64,000 nucleotides of DNA, from NCBI GenBank assembly GCA_032191485.1, contig JAVDOI010000012.1, positions 12,367,640 to 12,431,639 of the forward strand, read 5' to 3'. The translations under genes and the position numbers were made by a program. Shown piece after piece: positions 9,463 to 21,800 of the stretch. The notes beneath the pieces are model-generated. The model ran no database searches, was not told the DNA's origin, and saw only the letters and a list, made by a program, of their open reading frames with translations. The first letter of the stretch is position 1; the number at the start of each line of letters is the position of its first letter. This DNA comes from Leptoclinus maculatus. Its lineage: Eukaryota; Chordata; Actinopteri; Perciformes; Stichaeidae.

Positions 9463-12400
9463 ATGGGAAATGCTTCAGACACATCTGCTGTGTTTGCCTC
9501 CACCATCTCCAAGGAGCACGACATCCTCATGGGTTCACTCTACAGCATCCTTTGTAAGTCCACACAACAACAACATCTCTACTGTGTTGATCCGTCGCTG
9601 ACTCCGTGCATGCCTGATGAATCCCTACAGGTGCGCAATGTCCAGCCCAGATCAATCTCCCTCTCTTTTTGTTTTACAGGTGTTCTGTCCCTGATGGGCA
9701 ACTGCATTCTGCTACTTGTTGCGTATCACAAGCGGTCGACCTTGAAGCCGGCCGAGTTCTTCATCATCAATCTCTCCATCAGTGACCTTGGGATGACGCT
9801 CTCTTTATTCCCACTGGCAATACCGTCAGCTTTTACACATCGGTATCTCACATGTCACTCTTGTCTTTCTATATTTTCTCTCTCATCTCGAGAATGAAAT
9901 TCATTTCTCAGTGGAAAAATTAACTTATTATAATTGGCAACTATTTGATAATAAAAATGTTTTGCTTTTTTGCTTTTATATCATTCAGGCATGAGACTGA
10001 CAAATGCTGAAAAGGGAGGAACATTATCAACACAACATTTCTAGGGGGGGGGGGGGTGCTGGTGGCATGAATTTTCATTTTTAAATATGATCTTTAAAAT
10101 GTAGCATTCTGGTGTACTCTGAGAATAACATTTAGTGATAAGACCATACTTTAAGCAAAAGAATAATTTATTATTCAGTTATGTATCACTATTTCAGCTC
10201 CAGTTGAACAGCTGGCTAGTTAGCTTCTTTTTTCTTTTTTAAATCAATATTATTATTATTAACAACCTTTATTAGACAAAATCCATTTAGAACGAGGTCT
10301 CATTTTCAAAAGTTTTAGTCAAATAAAAACAAAGATAGCAAAAGTAGCGAGAACCATCGCCTGCAAATAAAGTGATTAGTTTTCATTGAACCCTGTTACT
10401 GTATGTCTTCATATTAACTTCCACTGTTACTGTACAGCTGTTAGAATAGTGGCCTATCTTCTATTTGCAATTAATATGCATTCAATCCAGTTCTATTATT
10501 TAAATTAAAATGATAATCTACTCTGGCTGTGGTCATTACAGTGAACAGTGTGTACAGTGTGATAAGAGGGCACGTGAGCCCTTGTTGCTGTAGTTCATCT
10601 CCTTGGAGCAGAGGCTGCATTCAGCATACCCTGCCTCATCAATGTATTTAAAACACTGTGACAGTGGGAAGCTGTACTCACGTCTGTTTAGACCTCCACC
10701 TTTATCCAGGCCCAGCTCCACTCACAGCTCAGCCCTGCGTCAAGCTGCGCTATACAAACAGCCTCCTCTTTGACCTCATCATCTCGTCAGTATCTGGGCC
10801 TTTGATTCTACTTTGAGTTAAAAAAAACAACCTGCCAGCAGATCCGCCGGTGTTCTGGTTTAATGTTAACGAGTGACCGCGTGAACTGAACCGGAACACG
10901 GGGGGGGGGGGGCTTCATGTTTCATCACGTTACGTTTTTTCCTCCAAATTCGCGATAATGACGAACGTTAACAGTCGACAGAGTTCCGCATGCAGTGGAC
11001 GTTAACTTAACCAGCAAGTCTGAACAATAACGGAACTTAAACTGTAACGGAGGGAAATGAAGACGCTGTAGACATCTGAACGCTGATTGGACAAGACTCG
11101 ACACGTCACATCAAAGATGTTTTATTGTGAAGATCACGACATCACCTTTTCTCCTCGTCTCACTCCAATCGGAGAAACGCTGGCTGGCCAGTTCGACGTA
11201 CTCTGCTTTTTATCGTTATGTTAGCAAGCACATACATTAAGACAATGATACGAGTAGAAGCGCTCCGGATAGTTACAGAGTCACAGTGTGTTCACATGTA
11301 CGCGATCTTCAGAGCCCACGGAGGTACCTTACCCCCCCCCCTCAAAAAAAACTCCTCGAATTTACACTGATCTCAGAAATGGTCTCTGGAGTTCTAAAAT
11401 AGCCGGAAATCCGCCGAACGGCGGAAAAGTCTCATGCCTGACATTGTAATATAAATATATTTGGGTTTTGGATTGCTCGTCTGACATCATCAAGAAACCA
11501 ATCAGCAGATTAATTGATAATGAAAATGATTGTTGAATGATTGTTAGTTGCAGGCCTAGTATCCATCACATTTCTCTTTCCTCCTCGTCTTTGTGTACAG
11601 GTGGCTGTTTGGAGAAATCACCTGTCAGCTCTACGCCATGTGCGGAGTACTGTTTGGTCTATGCAGCTTGACCAACCTCACAGCCCTCTCTTTAGTGTGC
11701 TGCCTTAAAGTCTGCTTCCCCAACCACGGTGAGTAGATGATGAACTGAACCGGTGAGCGGGATGTTGCCAACACAACATACTTCATAACAAAGCATTTCA
11801 TTTGAGGAGGGGGGAAGAAACTACCACAATAACTGCAAAGCATCTTTTTCCATCTCCTGTCTGATCAGGTAACCAGTTCTCCTCGTCGCGCGCCCGCCTC
11901 CTGGTCGTTGGAGTGTGGTGTTACGCATCCGTGTTTGCTGTTGGGCCCTTGGCCCAGTGGGGACATTACAGCCTTGAGCCTTACGGCACAGCCTGCTGCA
12001 TCGACTGGCAGGCACCGAACCACGACTTTTCAGCTTTGTCTTACATCGTCTGCCTTTTTATTTTTTGCTACGCTCTGCCCTGCACCGTCATTTTTCTTTC
12101 CTACACTTTCATTCTGCTGACAGTGCGGGGGTCCCGTCAGGCCGTCCAGCAGCATGCGACACCACAGACCAGGACCACCAATGCACACACTCTCATCGTC
12201 AAGGTCAGAGGATATGAGTGTGTCGTTTTAGTGTGACTGACTTGACAGTTGGCAGGATAGCAGGATATGAGACATTAAATTATTCTGAGGTTATGAAAAT
12301 GCTTTTGCTGATTACTTGCATATGTACATAGCCATCTGTGTGTGTGTGTGTGTGTGCAATAAGGAATAATAGGATGGCTCCATAGATATTGGTTTACTTT

Positions 12401-12972
12401 TCCACTAAATAAAAGAGATATCAATCTTCTCCATGTTTTTGCGGTATGTGTGCATCCATGTACACGTGTCTGCATGTGTTTCTTCTCCATAGCTGTCAGT
12501 AGCAGTATGTATCGGCTTCCTGGGTGCCTGGACTCCATATGCTGCCGTGGCCATGTGGGCTTCTTTCGGAGACGCCACACTGGTTCCTCCTGATGCATTC
12601 GCCCTCGCCGCCGTGTTTGCCAAATCTTCTACCATCTACAACCCTATTGTCTACCTGCTGTGTAAGCCCAACTTCCGCGAGTGTCTCTACAGAGACACTA
12701 CGATGTTGCGACAGAGGATCTACAGGGGAAGTCCACAGTTGGAGCCGAAAGCACATTTCGGATCGAGCTCGCAGCGCAACAAGGACATGAGCGTCTCCAT
12801 GCGCTTCTCAAATGGACAGCAGGAGAGCTACGGGGCGTGTCTGCACTGCACTGAGAATGCAGCGCCGTGTCATGTGACACCCCAAAGGACCGCCTGCATC
12901 CTGACCGAATCCACATACAGAGAGGTGACAGTTAGCCAGCTCTCTGACAAACCACAGGCTGATTTCCTCTAG
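9463..12972 (+). CDS. Neuropsin-group (OPN5-like) opsin
   Basis: Seven-helix photoreceptor protein of about 398 residues, spliced from 9463-9553, 9680-9842, 11601-11728, 11869-12203 and 12493-12972. The order of residues fits an opsin: N-terminal MGNAS glycosylation site; disulphide pair Cys93/Cys170; Tyr96 where visual opsins have their Glu counterion and Glu164 at the alternative counterion site; TM6 WTPY (252-255); the retinal lysine Lys283 in VFAKSST; and NPIVY (289-293). The phrases CTLDW-like CCIDWQ, YGTACC and the Tyr counterion position place it nearest OPN5/neuropsin and the fish opn6-opn9 set. I cannot tell which. The E/DRY site reads Val-Cys-Cys (117-119), see findings. The long cytoplasmic tail (about 100 residues) is Ser/Thr rich. 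The ATG at 9463 directly follows an AG, so a 5' untranslated exon probably lies upstream. Confidence 0.9.
9905..11558. repeat. Older dispersed repeat split by a transposon
   Basis: The left piece (about 9905-9985) has AATTGGCAACTATTTGATAA and ends TTTTATATCATT. The right piece (11441-11558) resumes ACATTGTAATATAAATAT, TTTGGGTTTTGGATTG and AGATTAATTGATAATG, and ends TTAGTTGCAGGCCTAG. Together they read as one copy of the ATTAATCGATTA-type repeat interrupted by the element at 9986-11440. Confidence 0.65.
9986..11440 (-). mobile_element. DNA transposon with BED-like finger remnant in opsin intron 2
   Basis: The ends are inverted: CAGGCATGAGACT at 9986-9998 and AGTCTCATGCCTG at 11428-11440. A subterminal palindrome CCGCCGAACGGCGG lies at about 11411-11424. 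CATT flanks both ends, a possible short target duplication. On the minus strand at 10536-10721 a 61-codon frame has the spacing of a BED-type zinc finger (CSLC near residues 36-39, HCTH near 55-58, aromatic YAEC before it), as at the N terminus of hAT transposases. The rest of a transposase is absent, so this copy is non-autonomous. The CAGG start and BED finger favour hAT. The 4-base duplication does not, because hAT elements normally make 8 bp. Confidence 0.7.
12335..12360 (+). repeat. Short (TG)n in opsin intron 4
   Basis: Nine TG units within the fourth intron of the opsin gene. Confidence 0.9.
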
Positions 12973-15900
12973 TGGTACAACCTCCTTCTTTCATGAAGCA
13001 AACCAGACAGGACAGGTGCAGGAAATACAACACAACAAAGGGCCTTCACAAGTTAAATGGAGTGTGTGTCAACGAGACTTATAGAATAACAAAACACAGG
13101 CTTGCAAGAACCTTCAATGGCATCCGTCCCGAAAGTCACTCATGAAAGTCATTGAGAAAGGCCTAAGATTCAAAGAATCCGCACTGGGTTTTACGTCATC
13201 GGAGAGGATTTGACACAGAAATGTAAGCGTGAAATGTCTTAATGCCTACGTCTGTGTCAGCTTGGTTCCAGTTTAATTTGAATGTGCAATTTCACTGGAT
13301 TTTTCAAGGGGAAAAAAAGAGACAGGAGGAGCTCTGCTGACTTCAAGGTTAATTAAGCAAAAGAGTGACATTTCAAAGCAGCTCATCATCTATTGCATAC
13401 AGCAGGAGCATACCACTTTATTTCGGGATAAACCGTGTTCAGTATCTGGTCGGTGCGAACAAAACACATTATGAGAAAATAAAAAATGATGTAGAATTAT
13501 TGTAAAGGAGATGAACAACTTGTTTATGTTGCTTCCTGTGATAACAAGACAAACAGGCTGATGTGTAATTAAGATCAACTTCTGTTTAGGTTTCAGCACA
13601 CAAAGGACAACTGGTATGCTGACAGCTGGATGGTGAAGTGGTACTCAACCCAAAATGAACAAGTATTCACCCCCTATGGCTTTGAATGTTTCTATGGACA
13701 TTTTGTCCTCGTCACCAGTGGAATCCATTTTGACAGATTTGGAGTATAATTTTACTAAACAGGCTCCACTGTGCCATGTAGCCTGCAGTCATTCTACTGT
13801 AGATTGACAGACAAAACAGAGTTCTAACAAAAAATAGAACTAGAGGTCAGTATCACCTCATGTTTTGGCTGAAATTGAGACAAATCGCTTTCTTTCTTTT
13901 GGAGGATCCTTAAGCCTCATGTTAGTTGTGGGACCCCTCTCTTCTTCAGACCCCCTTAGTTGTTACATTAGATTAATACTCGCACAGTAACTACCAACAT
14001 GAGTGACACCTGTTAACTAAGATCATTTCACTGGGCGTTTTCAGGTCTGTTCAGGAACCAAGAGGAACGAGTGGAAGTTTTATTTTTTGTGTCCAGGTGA
14101 CAAACAATTGTAAATAGGATTTTAGCTGTGAGAATGTTTGAAGGTCCTTGGTTACAAATAATCATTTTCTCGTTGATGTTTTTAATAATTTCTTTGTCTT
14201 TGATTATCATAAATTGACAGAGGGGCACACACAGAAGTGTCTATAAACTCTAACGCATATTAGATTATTTATGCTGTTTTTCGTCGTCTACTCCTTATTT
14301 TTTATTTTTAATTAATGCGCATTGACTAAAATAAATTACTTTTGTATGTTAGTCCGTTTTAAAAAAACAACCACGTCTGATCCTGCAAATATGTATCAAA
14401 AGACGGACAATTTAGTTTTCTCTAAAATCAGAACCCAAGCATTTTGTTATATTTAAGTCTGCTCTCCGTTTTTAATGGTATTGTCCTTTGTGGCTTCATG
14501 TACGCATTTAAAGAAAAACAAACTAAGTGTTGATAGCATTATCAAAACCAATTCCGGTGCAGCTTTATTTACTAAAGAAATAAAAACAGTGATTAATTGT
14601 TGTGGTCTGATTTTTCTGGAGATACAGAAAGCCAGAGTGAGTCTTTTCTGATACAAAGACATGGTATTAGAATAGTAGCATTACATAACATAGCAGAGGA
14701 GTAATTAAAGTAAGAAACTTTTGAAGGACATCTTTTATTTTTAACCATTTTTCTGATCCACAAAATAAAACCCTACATGACTAGATTTTCTCATTAATTA
14801 TCTGTCAGCGACGTGTTGCTTTGGGAACATTACCATTAATCATTAACTTGAGGGCTCACCAGGTTCAAATTAAGTGCCAATCTAATGTTCTACAAAGGAA
14901 TCTATTGACATTATTGGCAGCACCTTGGGTGTTGTCTCTATTTAAAATCCCTGGGTTGGTGTGCAACACTTCCAGATCTCCTCTCTTGCAGTCACTGCAA
15001 CTGCAGACATCACAACCAAATGTGCATATGTACTGCATGCCCTCAAAACACTACATCTTAGGAGAAAGTGTTGTCAAATATCTAATCAACACAAGCTGAG
15101 ACAACAATACATTTCACATTATACTTCACTAAGTAACTATCTTAAATAGCTGCAACATTGTCTATCCATCCAATAATTTGTCACACAGACAAATCTGTTT
15201 GTTAAAGGTACAACACCGACATCCAATAAAAGAAAAATCATTTCAACAATTAATGAGATGTTGATGATTAACTTGGTAGATTGGACATGATGTATCTGTG
15301 AGGGAGGTGAAAGACTACTCACTGCAATACTTCCATGTCGTTGCAACATTATTTTTTGTTTGCCGCTGAGACAGCATTTTCTGAGGAGCATTTTTGAGCA
15401 CACTGGCCAAAATTGTGATGACAGCAAAGCTACAGCTGGGGGGTTGCCAACCTTTTGAAGATAATATAAATGTGCATCCAAAACCACATATAAGAAATAC
15501 AAAACTGAAATGTGTACATCTACAGTATAAAGTGTATCTGCTGCTGAAGAGATCTACTTCTATCTATCAGAGCTGAACTGAAATAAAATGGAAATGAAAA
15601 CTCCCACGACAGCAAGGAGTCCAAGAAAAATATGCATGAAGTGTCGACTAAGATGCAAAGTAATTTATTTTGCTCCAGTGTAAAAAAAAAAAAAAGAAAG
15701 TCTGGAGGTTATGCTCTTCACTTGTAATAGGCGAGCATTGATCTGCATCCAGAGAAGGAATTAAAAGAAAACTAACTTTTTAGAGAAACTGGCAGATTGA
15801 TCCTACATGGGCACACACACAAACTCATAAATCTAAAGCATTGATTTTCCTCACCAAGTTTCTTTTTTATTATTGTGACTGTTGTGTGTGTGAGATACTT

Positions 15901-16334
15901 CATTTTGGACTGAGTGAGCTTTTTCTCTAGAGACAGATGGAAACTTAACAGTTAAAACATGATAAGAAAACCCAATACCCCGTTTTGCCATCACAGAGCT
16001 TATTGCACAGCATCCAAATAATACATTTTCAAGTAAAAGTCGCTTTAAAAGAAAATGACAGCGGAGTTTACAGAGTGAAAGCTCAAACACATTGTACCGC
16101 ACATCTTTATCCTGTATCTCACTTTCCTGAAATTCAGGACCCGCCACATTTGTGCAGCCACACTAACACTACCCAAGGCTCTCGGTTAACATGAAACACA
16201 TATCTTGTCATGTTAATAATTCATGGCCCGACATTGCTGCTTCGATTGCGACTTGAGGACAAGTTTTGATCTTAAGTAGGTTTGTGTGAGAGAAAAAGAG
16301 AGAAAGAAAGAGTGTTCAGGCATCTTCATCCTAC

Positions 16335-16388
16335 CTCTTGACTGAGAAGTCCATTCACGTCCAACAGGTTCATCTTGACGTCACCCTC
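16335..16388 (-). CDS. Isolated exon-like block, function unknown
   Basis: On the minus strand a 54-nt block reads EGDVKMNLLDVNGLLSQE. It is bounded by an acceptor (AATGCAG|GAG) and a donor (CAAGAG|GTAGGA), is open in phase 0 and would encode 18 residues. No partner exon was recognised on either side and the residues match nothing I know. It may be one exon of a small gene between the opsin and rad21l1 or pure chance. Confidence 0.25.
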
Positions 16389-16534
16389 CTGCATTAATCG
16401 AAACATAGCTAATTATGATGAATGCACTGAAATAAATTATAAAACAATGAACCAATCTGTTTCACAGGCTAAACTTACAAAACTGACATACCAGTGGTTT
16501 TAAATGCTGCATGTACTTGAAGTTTCAATTATGT

Positions 16535-16815
16535 AGAGCTGAAACAATTAGACAAGTCGATCCACAGAAAAATAATCAGCAACTATTATGATAAAGGAGG
16601 AATTGTTTTAAGTAATTTTAGCCAAAACATTTTACTTGTTTCAGCTTTTTAATTGCAATTCATTTTTTACAATTTTATATTATTGTAAACAGAATATCTT
16701 GGGGTTTTAGATTTTGGTCGCACAAACAAAAAAATATTGAAATATATATCAACATGGACCTTAGATAAATTGTGATGGCCAATTTTCATTTTTTAGATCA
16801 AACAATTAATCAAGA
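16535..16815 (+). repeat. Dispersed repeat, 'ATTAATCGATTA' family, copy
   Basis: It starts AGAGCTGAAACAATTAGACA, with AATAATCAGCAACTATTATG and TTTTAGATTTTGGTCGCACA inside, and ends GATCAAACAATTAATCAAGA. The phrase order is the same as in the copies at 5385 and 58095. Confidence 0.65.
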
Positions 16816-18398
16816 AAATACTTAATCAACAATACTTTAGAAGCGAATAAAGAGGTGCAAAACCCCCTTTTATGGTGCTTTAAATGACTGAAATCCACTT
16901 TATATGAACAGTCTGGCAGTGTTTGTTTCCCACAGTAGATTGTAAACAAACAATACATTATATTATAGCAAACATATACATCATACAATACATTGTAGGC
17001 TTCATACATTACAGTGTAATCTAACAAATAAAAACATACAGTATGCATCAGAGGTATTTACAGTTTTTCTGAACCAATTAGTGCTCAATTAACATGTGAA
17101 AGTTGAACTAAATATCTGATGATTACATCTTTAGATTTGACCTACATGTGTGATCAAGATCAGGTCAATATTTTCTTATTCTATCTTACATGCAGATTGT
17201 TGGATTGAGTCTAAAACATTTATATATAAAGTTATTTACAATGTAAAAACAATGTACCTGTAGCCAAGCCAAAAACACAGGAAATCAAAGTCTCTTTGAA
17301 AAAAGTATGGTGTATTGATATTAACTAATGGGATTAATCAATTATGAAAATAACTTAGTTGTAATATGAGATGTCAAAACACAGTAGAGTAGAAACAAGT
17401 CTCTGACACAGTCAAAAGATGAAATATTATAACTTGTATTAAAGCAGCTTATTTGCAAGTATTTTGTATTGGGTTGTATTATGTACAAGTGTTCACTGTG
17501 TCATCACTCTTGAGCTTCTGCTATAGTTTATCTACAACAGTGTGATGAGAGGTGACAATTAGTTGTAATACTCTAATGGCGACAACAATGCACAGGTTGT
17601 TTCTTCCCACTGTGGCCGGGTCTGCATGAGTCAGTGTGTTCAGGTGACCTTAATGTATCAAATGCCGCCCTCTAGTGCACACACATGGAAAATTGACAAA
17701 TCAACTTATTGTTTCAGCTCACCCAACTTCCACAGTCTGAACAGACAGGATAATTGAAAACACGTGTGTAGGTGTGCAGGACTTTTAAAAAGGGGAACAG
17801 CCCAAATATTACTGACTACTGCTGCACCTTCGTAGACATTGCATAAACTACAAACAATATATCGACTCACCACTTTACATGCATTTATTATCCGCTGCAC
17901 CAGTGTGGATTTAAACGACTAACTAATGGCAGCCAAACAGCAAGCACGCATGCGCAACGTTCACAATACTAGGACCCTGAAGTCAAAGCAGTTTAGTGGA
18001 ATTCAGCCAGCATTCATTTCCTTAAATAGCGACACCAGCTACTAATTGTTCCTTTTCTACTGGGACAACTCGTAAAAAATGCCTGTAAAAAGTGCATCAA
18101 ACCTCAAAAGAGAGCCTTGGTGGAGACCTAATTAAGTTTGCCTAAACTCCATTTATGTTGTTGCTTGACAAACACCACTAATTAAACGATGAACTACTTA
18201 ACATGACCTCCATCCATTTAAATGTAGCACTATTAAAAGTGGGATTAAATAATGGACAACATGTTTAGTTAACCTGGTTGTACACCGGGTTAGTCCCACT
18301 GACCTGTGTTTCTGAAGCACCAGAGTTTCATCACATCTTCGCATGTTTTTTTCGGGTGGGCGTGGCTAAAGTCGCTGCTTGGATACTGTTACGTCTAA

Positions 18399-18821
18399 AT
18401 GTCAAAAAGCGGCACTTTTAAAGTTAAGGTAAGCTTATTAATATTGCTGATGTCTGGTTAGCCCGATACATGGGCATAATTACGTAGAGCAGCAATTTCA
18501 CGTCCCTACCTAAATTCTTAACTGTGTCAAGTTATATTTCCGTTATTTTATTTATATTTAAAATACTGTTCATATTTGAGTCTGCCGCCGTAGCTGGCTA
18601 GCTAGCTAGCTAGCTTAGGGAACCTCCTAGCTAACGTTAGCTAACGTTATCTAACTTTGACCATACAAGTTAAAGCTCGAGTGGCAGAAACATTAAGTTA
18701 AACAGCTTAACTGAATATTTTACTACTCTGTCATAAATAAAATGTATCAGAGACATGGGAAGGGTTTAAACAGCCAGTGTTGTGTTTGTAGGTGACAGCT
18801 AGCTCTGGTCCTCCATCATGA
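18399..18821 (+). promoter_or_regulatory. 5' leader and upstream ORF of rad21l1 (inferred)
   Basis: A probable 5' exon ends at 18428 with donor AAG|GTAAGC and would join an acceptor at 18791 (TTTGTAG|GTGACAG). Spliced, it holds a 19-codon upstream frame beginning ATGTCAAAAAGC at 18399. Its TGA stop (18819-18821) overlaps the tandem ATGATG start of rad21l1. A (GCTA)n run and TAACGTTAGC repeats lie in the intron at 18595-18650. The splice is inferred from the signals alone. Confidence 0.45.
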
Positions 18822-21800
18822 TGTTCTACACTCAACTCTTCACCTCCAAGCGGGGGCCTCTGTCCAAGATCTGGCTTGCAGCGCACTGGGAAAGGAAACT
18901 CACAAAGGCCCATATATTTGAATGCAATTTAGAAACAACCATCAAAGACATCATTTCCCCAAAGGTTAAAAAAAAAAAAAAAAACACATCCACAAAACCC
19001 CAATATAATGTAATAACTTGCAGCTAAAGTGTAAGAGTGCTGTCTGAGATGTATGTGTGATCTTTGTAGATGAAACTTGGCTTGAGGACCTCCGGTCATC
19101 TGCTGGTCGGTGTGGTCAGGATCTACTCCAGGAAAACAAAGTATCTCGTCGCAGACTGCAGTGAAGCACTGGTTAAAATAAAAATTGCATTCAGACCAGG
19201 TAAAACACCCTGTTTGTGCTGTTGGTGTCAGCTGTTGTTTAAACTCTAGAGACATTGGACTTGCTAAAATGTTAATTATGGTTTAATTATAAACTATGGC
19301 CACATGGATGCATTAACTGAAGTGGAAAACCTTGCATCCTTCAAAATGATCACGCAATTGAGTAAACACCTCTCTAAAATAGTTTCAACTGAATATCATA
19401 ACCTTCATTAAGCTTGGATTTATTGCAGGGTGGTTGTTTTAGACATAATTAGTTTGCGCTTGTTGTACCTAATAAACCAGTAAATACTTTCCCCAATGAG
19501 GACAACCACCAGAGGGTGACATAGACCTAATTACTCCACTAAATGATTTCGGGAGGAGAGAGGCAGCTCAATGAGAGAACGTTATTATGCATGTGTGGTG
19601 TTTCTCTCATGTGAACTGTCACACAGAATAAACAGTCCCGAAAGGACAGAGACAGGCATACATTTATGCAGCTAAAAGTCTTTAAACACTCACCCAACAA
19701 GGTAAAGAAGTTAGCATCTCTGAATTCATGTAGTAATATAGTAGCTCAGCTGATTAGTTCTTATATGTAAGATCCTGAGGACATCTTCGTCTATTTATCA
19801 TGATCTTTTAATGCCTGTGAAAGCTCCAAAGAAATACCTCTTCAGGTAAATCACTGAGTGCTGTTCTTATCTATTCTAGTTTGTGTATTATTTGCCTCGT
19901 TTGTCTCTCAACACAACAGGTCAGACAGATATGCCCGTGGAGGGGCTCGAGGCAACACTAAAAGCAATCACTCTGATCGAGGATTTCACTGCCTTTGATG
20001 CCCAGCTGCCACATCTGAGGTACCGTTTTCTCTTCTCTGACGAAGCCCAACCTGACAGTTATAGATGCAGGTTTCTTTAAGACATGTCACTCAAGACGTG
20101 GCAGTTTAAAAGACACATGCTTATTCACAAATGCAATATAAACAATATGAAAGTATATACTTCTTGAGCTTCTCAAATGACCATATTTGAAAACAGGCTT
20201 TTCAAGATACTCAGAGATGCGTTGCATGACACATTAAGGTTTTAATGCTTGGATTACAAACTTAACTGATGTAAATTATAATTTTGTCTTTTAAATTGTG
20301 ATAGCTAACCCTTTCATTTACATTTGGGTCACCCATTGTTTCTTTAAGCGTGATGAATAAGTATTGTGTCTGTGTCCACACTATGTCCTCTTCATACTGG
20401 GACACCAGTAACATGGATGTGGACCACTTTTCACTGAACCAGTGTCGATCAGAGGAAATCACTCTGAAAGAAGATTTTGGAAATGGCTTTCTGAACTTAG
20501 TGGATTTCGGTAAGAACCATTTTGTTCTCTTATTCCTGATTTGATGTGAGCTAATGCCATTTGTGCTTGTTAGTGTGGAGCCGTTTGGTCTGTTCAGCTT
20601 TCATTTATTCCTGCTAATTTAAAGCCTGATGCATGTTATTCCTCTGAGCCATCGAGGAGCTCCACTGCGTTCCAAAAAGTTAAAAACACATAAATCAGCC
20701 ACGCCGTCGCACCGGCTGACATGTTTCTTCATTATGACTTTAGGTAAATCCACAGCTGAAAATGCAAAAAAGTTATTCACCCCTGATTGAGTAACATTTA
20801 CTAAAAACTGTAGTCCTCAGCTTTTTTTAGAAAACAGTTTCTGAATGAAATGATACACTAGTTAACTACCTGCTTTTATAGATTTACATCTGCAGTAATG
20901 AATGTTCTTGCAGCTGATTACCACAGACATGGAAGTGGAAATACATTGAGAGACGGACTAATGCATTGTTGGGGTTGGTCTTTTCGTGGGATTTGTTGAC
21001 AATAACAAAAACATTTCCTCTGTTTGTGTGCTCTGATGAGTAGGAGACGAGTCCCAGAGCCACCAGGATGGGCTGCTGGATATGAGCTTCCAGAGCTTCG
21101 GTCAACATGGAGACAATTTTGGGGATGAGAATAGTGGACTCGACCTACTCGGTAGTGATTGTGAATTAATCAAACTAAGTTTTTGTGAAGCCAATACACC
21201 AGATTGCCGTGTCCCAATTCAGGGGCTGGATCCTCCAAAGTCAGCCTTTGGGGACCAATTATGTCATAACACGCTTAAACGGATTTTTCCACAGTTTGTT
21301 CTTTTTAGGAGCCTGAATATGTCATGGATCAGAAGGCATTAAAAGAAAGGGAAATTAAATATAGATACATTTACAGTTAGTCTGGTACAATTTCCCAGTC
21401 ATCTATTATGTGTTTCAGGGAAATGTCCGCACTCATATGAAGACACATGTCCCAGTTTCCCAGTGGCGTTTGCACTTTGTGACGTATTTGACTGCTCACG
21501 TGGGACTGGGACTGCACAAGAGCAACAATACGTAGGTTTGATCTCCGTGAGACTAAACTGTCTCTTGGGGAGGAAGCAGAAATACAACCTTGCCTTCACA
21601 TCCTCTGAAGGATGTTCTTTGAAGGAGCCAGCCTCTGAATTGGGACACAAAGAATAAATAACATCTGAGACGCAGCATGGCCTGACTGCACATTAAATCA
21701 TGATAATCAAATAAGAAAAAGATTCTCTCTGCACTCATTCATCAGTCGTGTTGCTTTGCAGCAAGAAAATCCTACTTTTGCTACAGATTGCATTCATCTA

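Larger units (their letters stand above)
12973..18390. other. 3' UTR of opsin then intergenic
   Basis: The opsin 3' untranslated region starts here. An AATAAA at about 13478-13483 is a possible poly(A) signal. Beyond it the DNA is AT rich, with the dispersed repeat at 16535-16815 and one isolated exon-like block at 16335-16388 on the minus strand. I see no other gene. Confidence 0.5.

Noticed and set aside
10046..11341. Homopolymer G and C runs (about 10046, 10901, 11332)
   Set aside because: Simple slippage runs. They may affect assembly accuracy but carry no function I can argue for.
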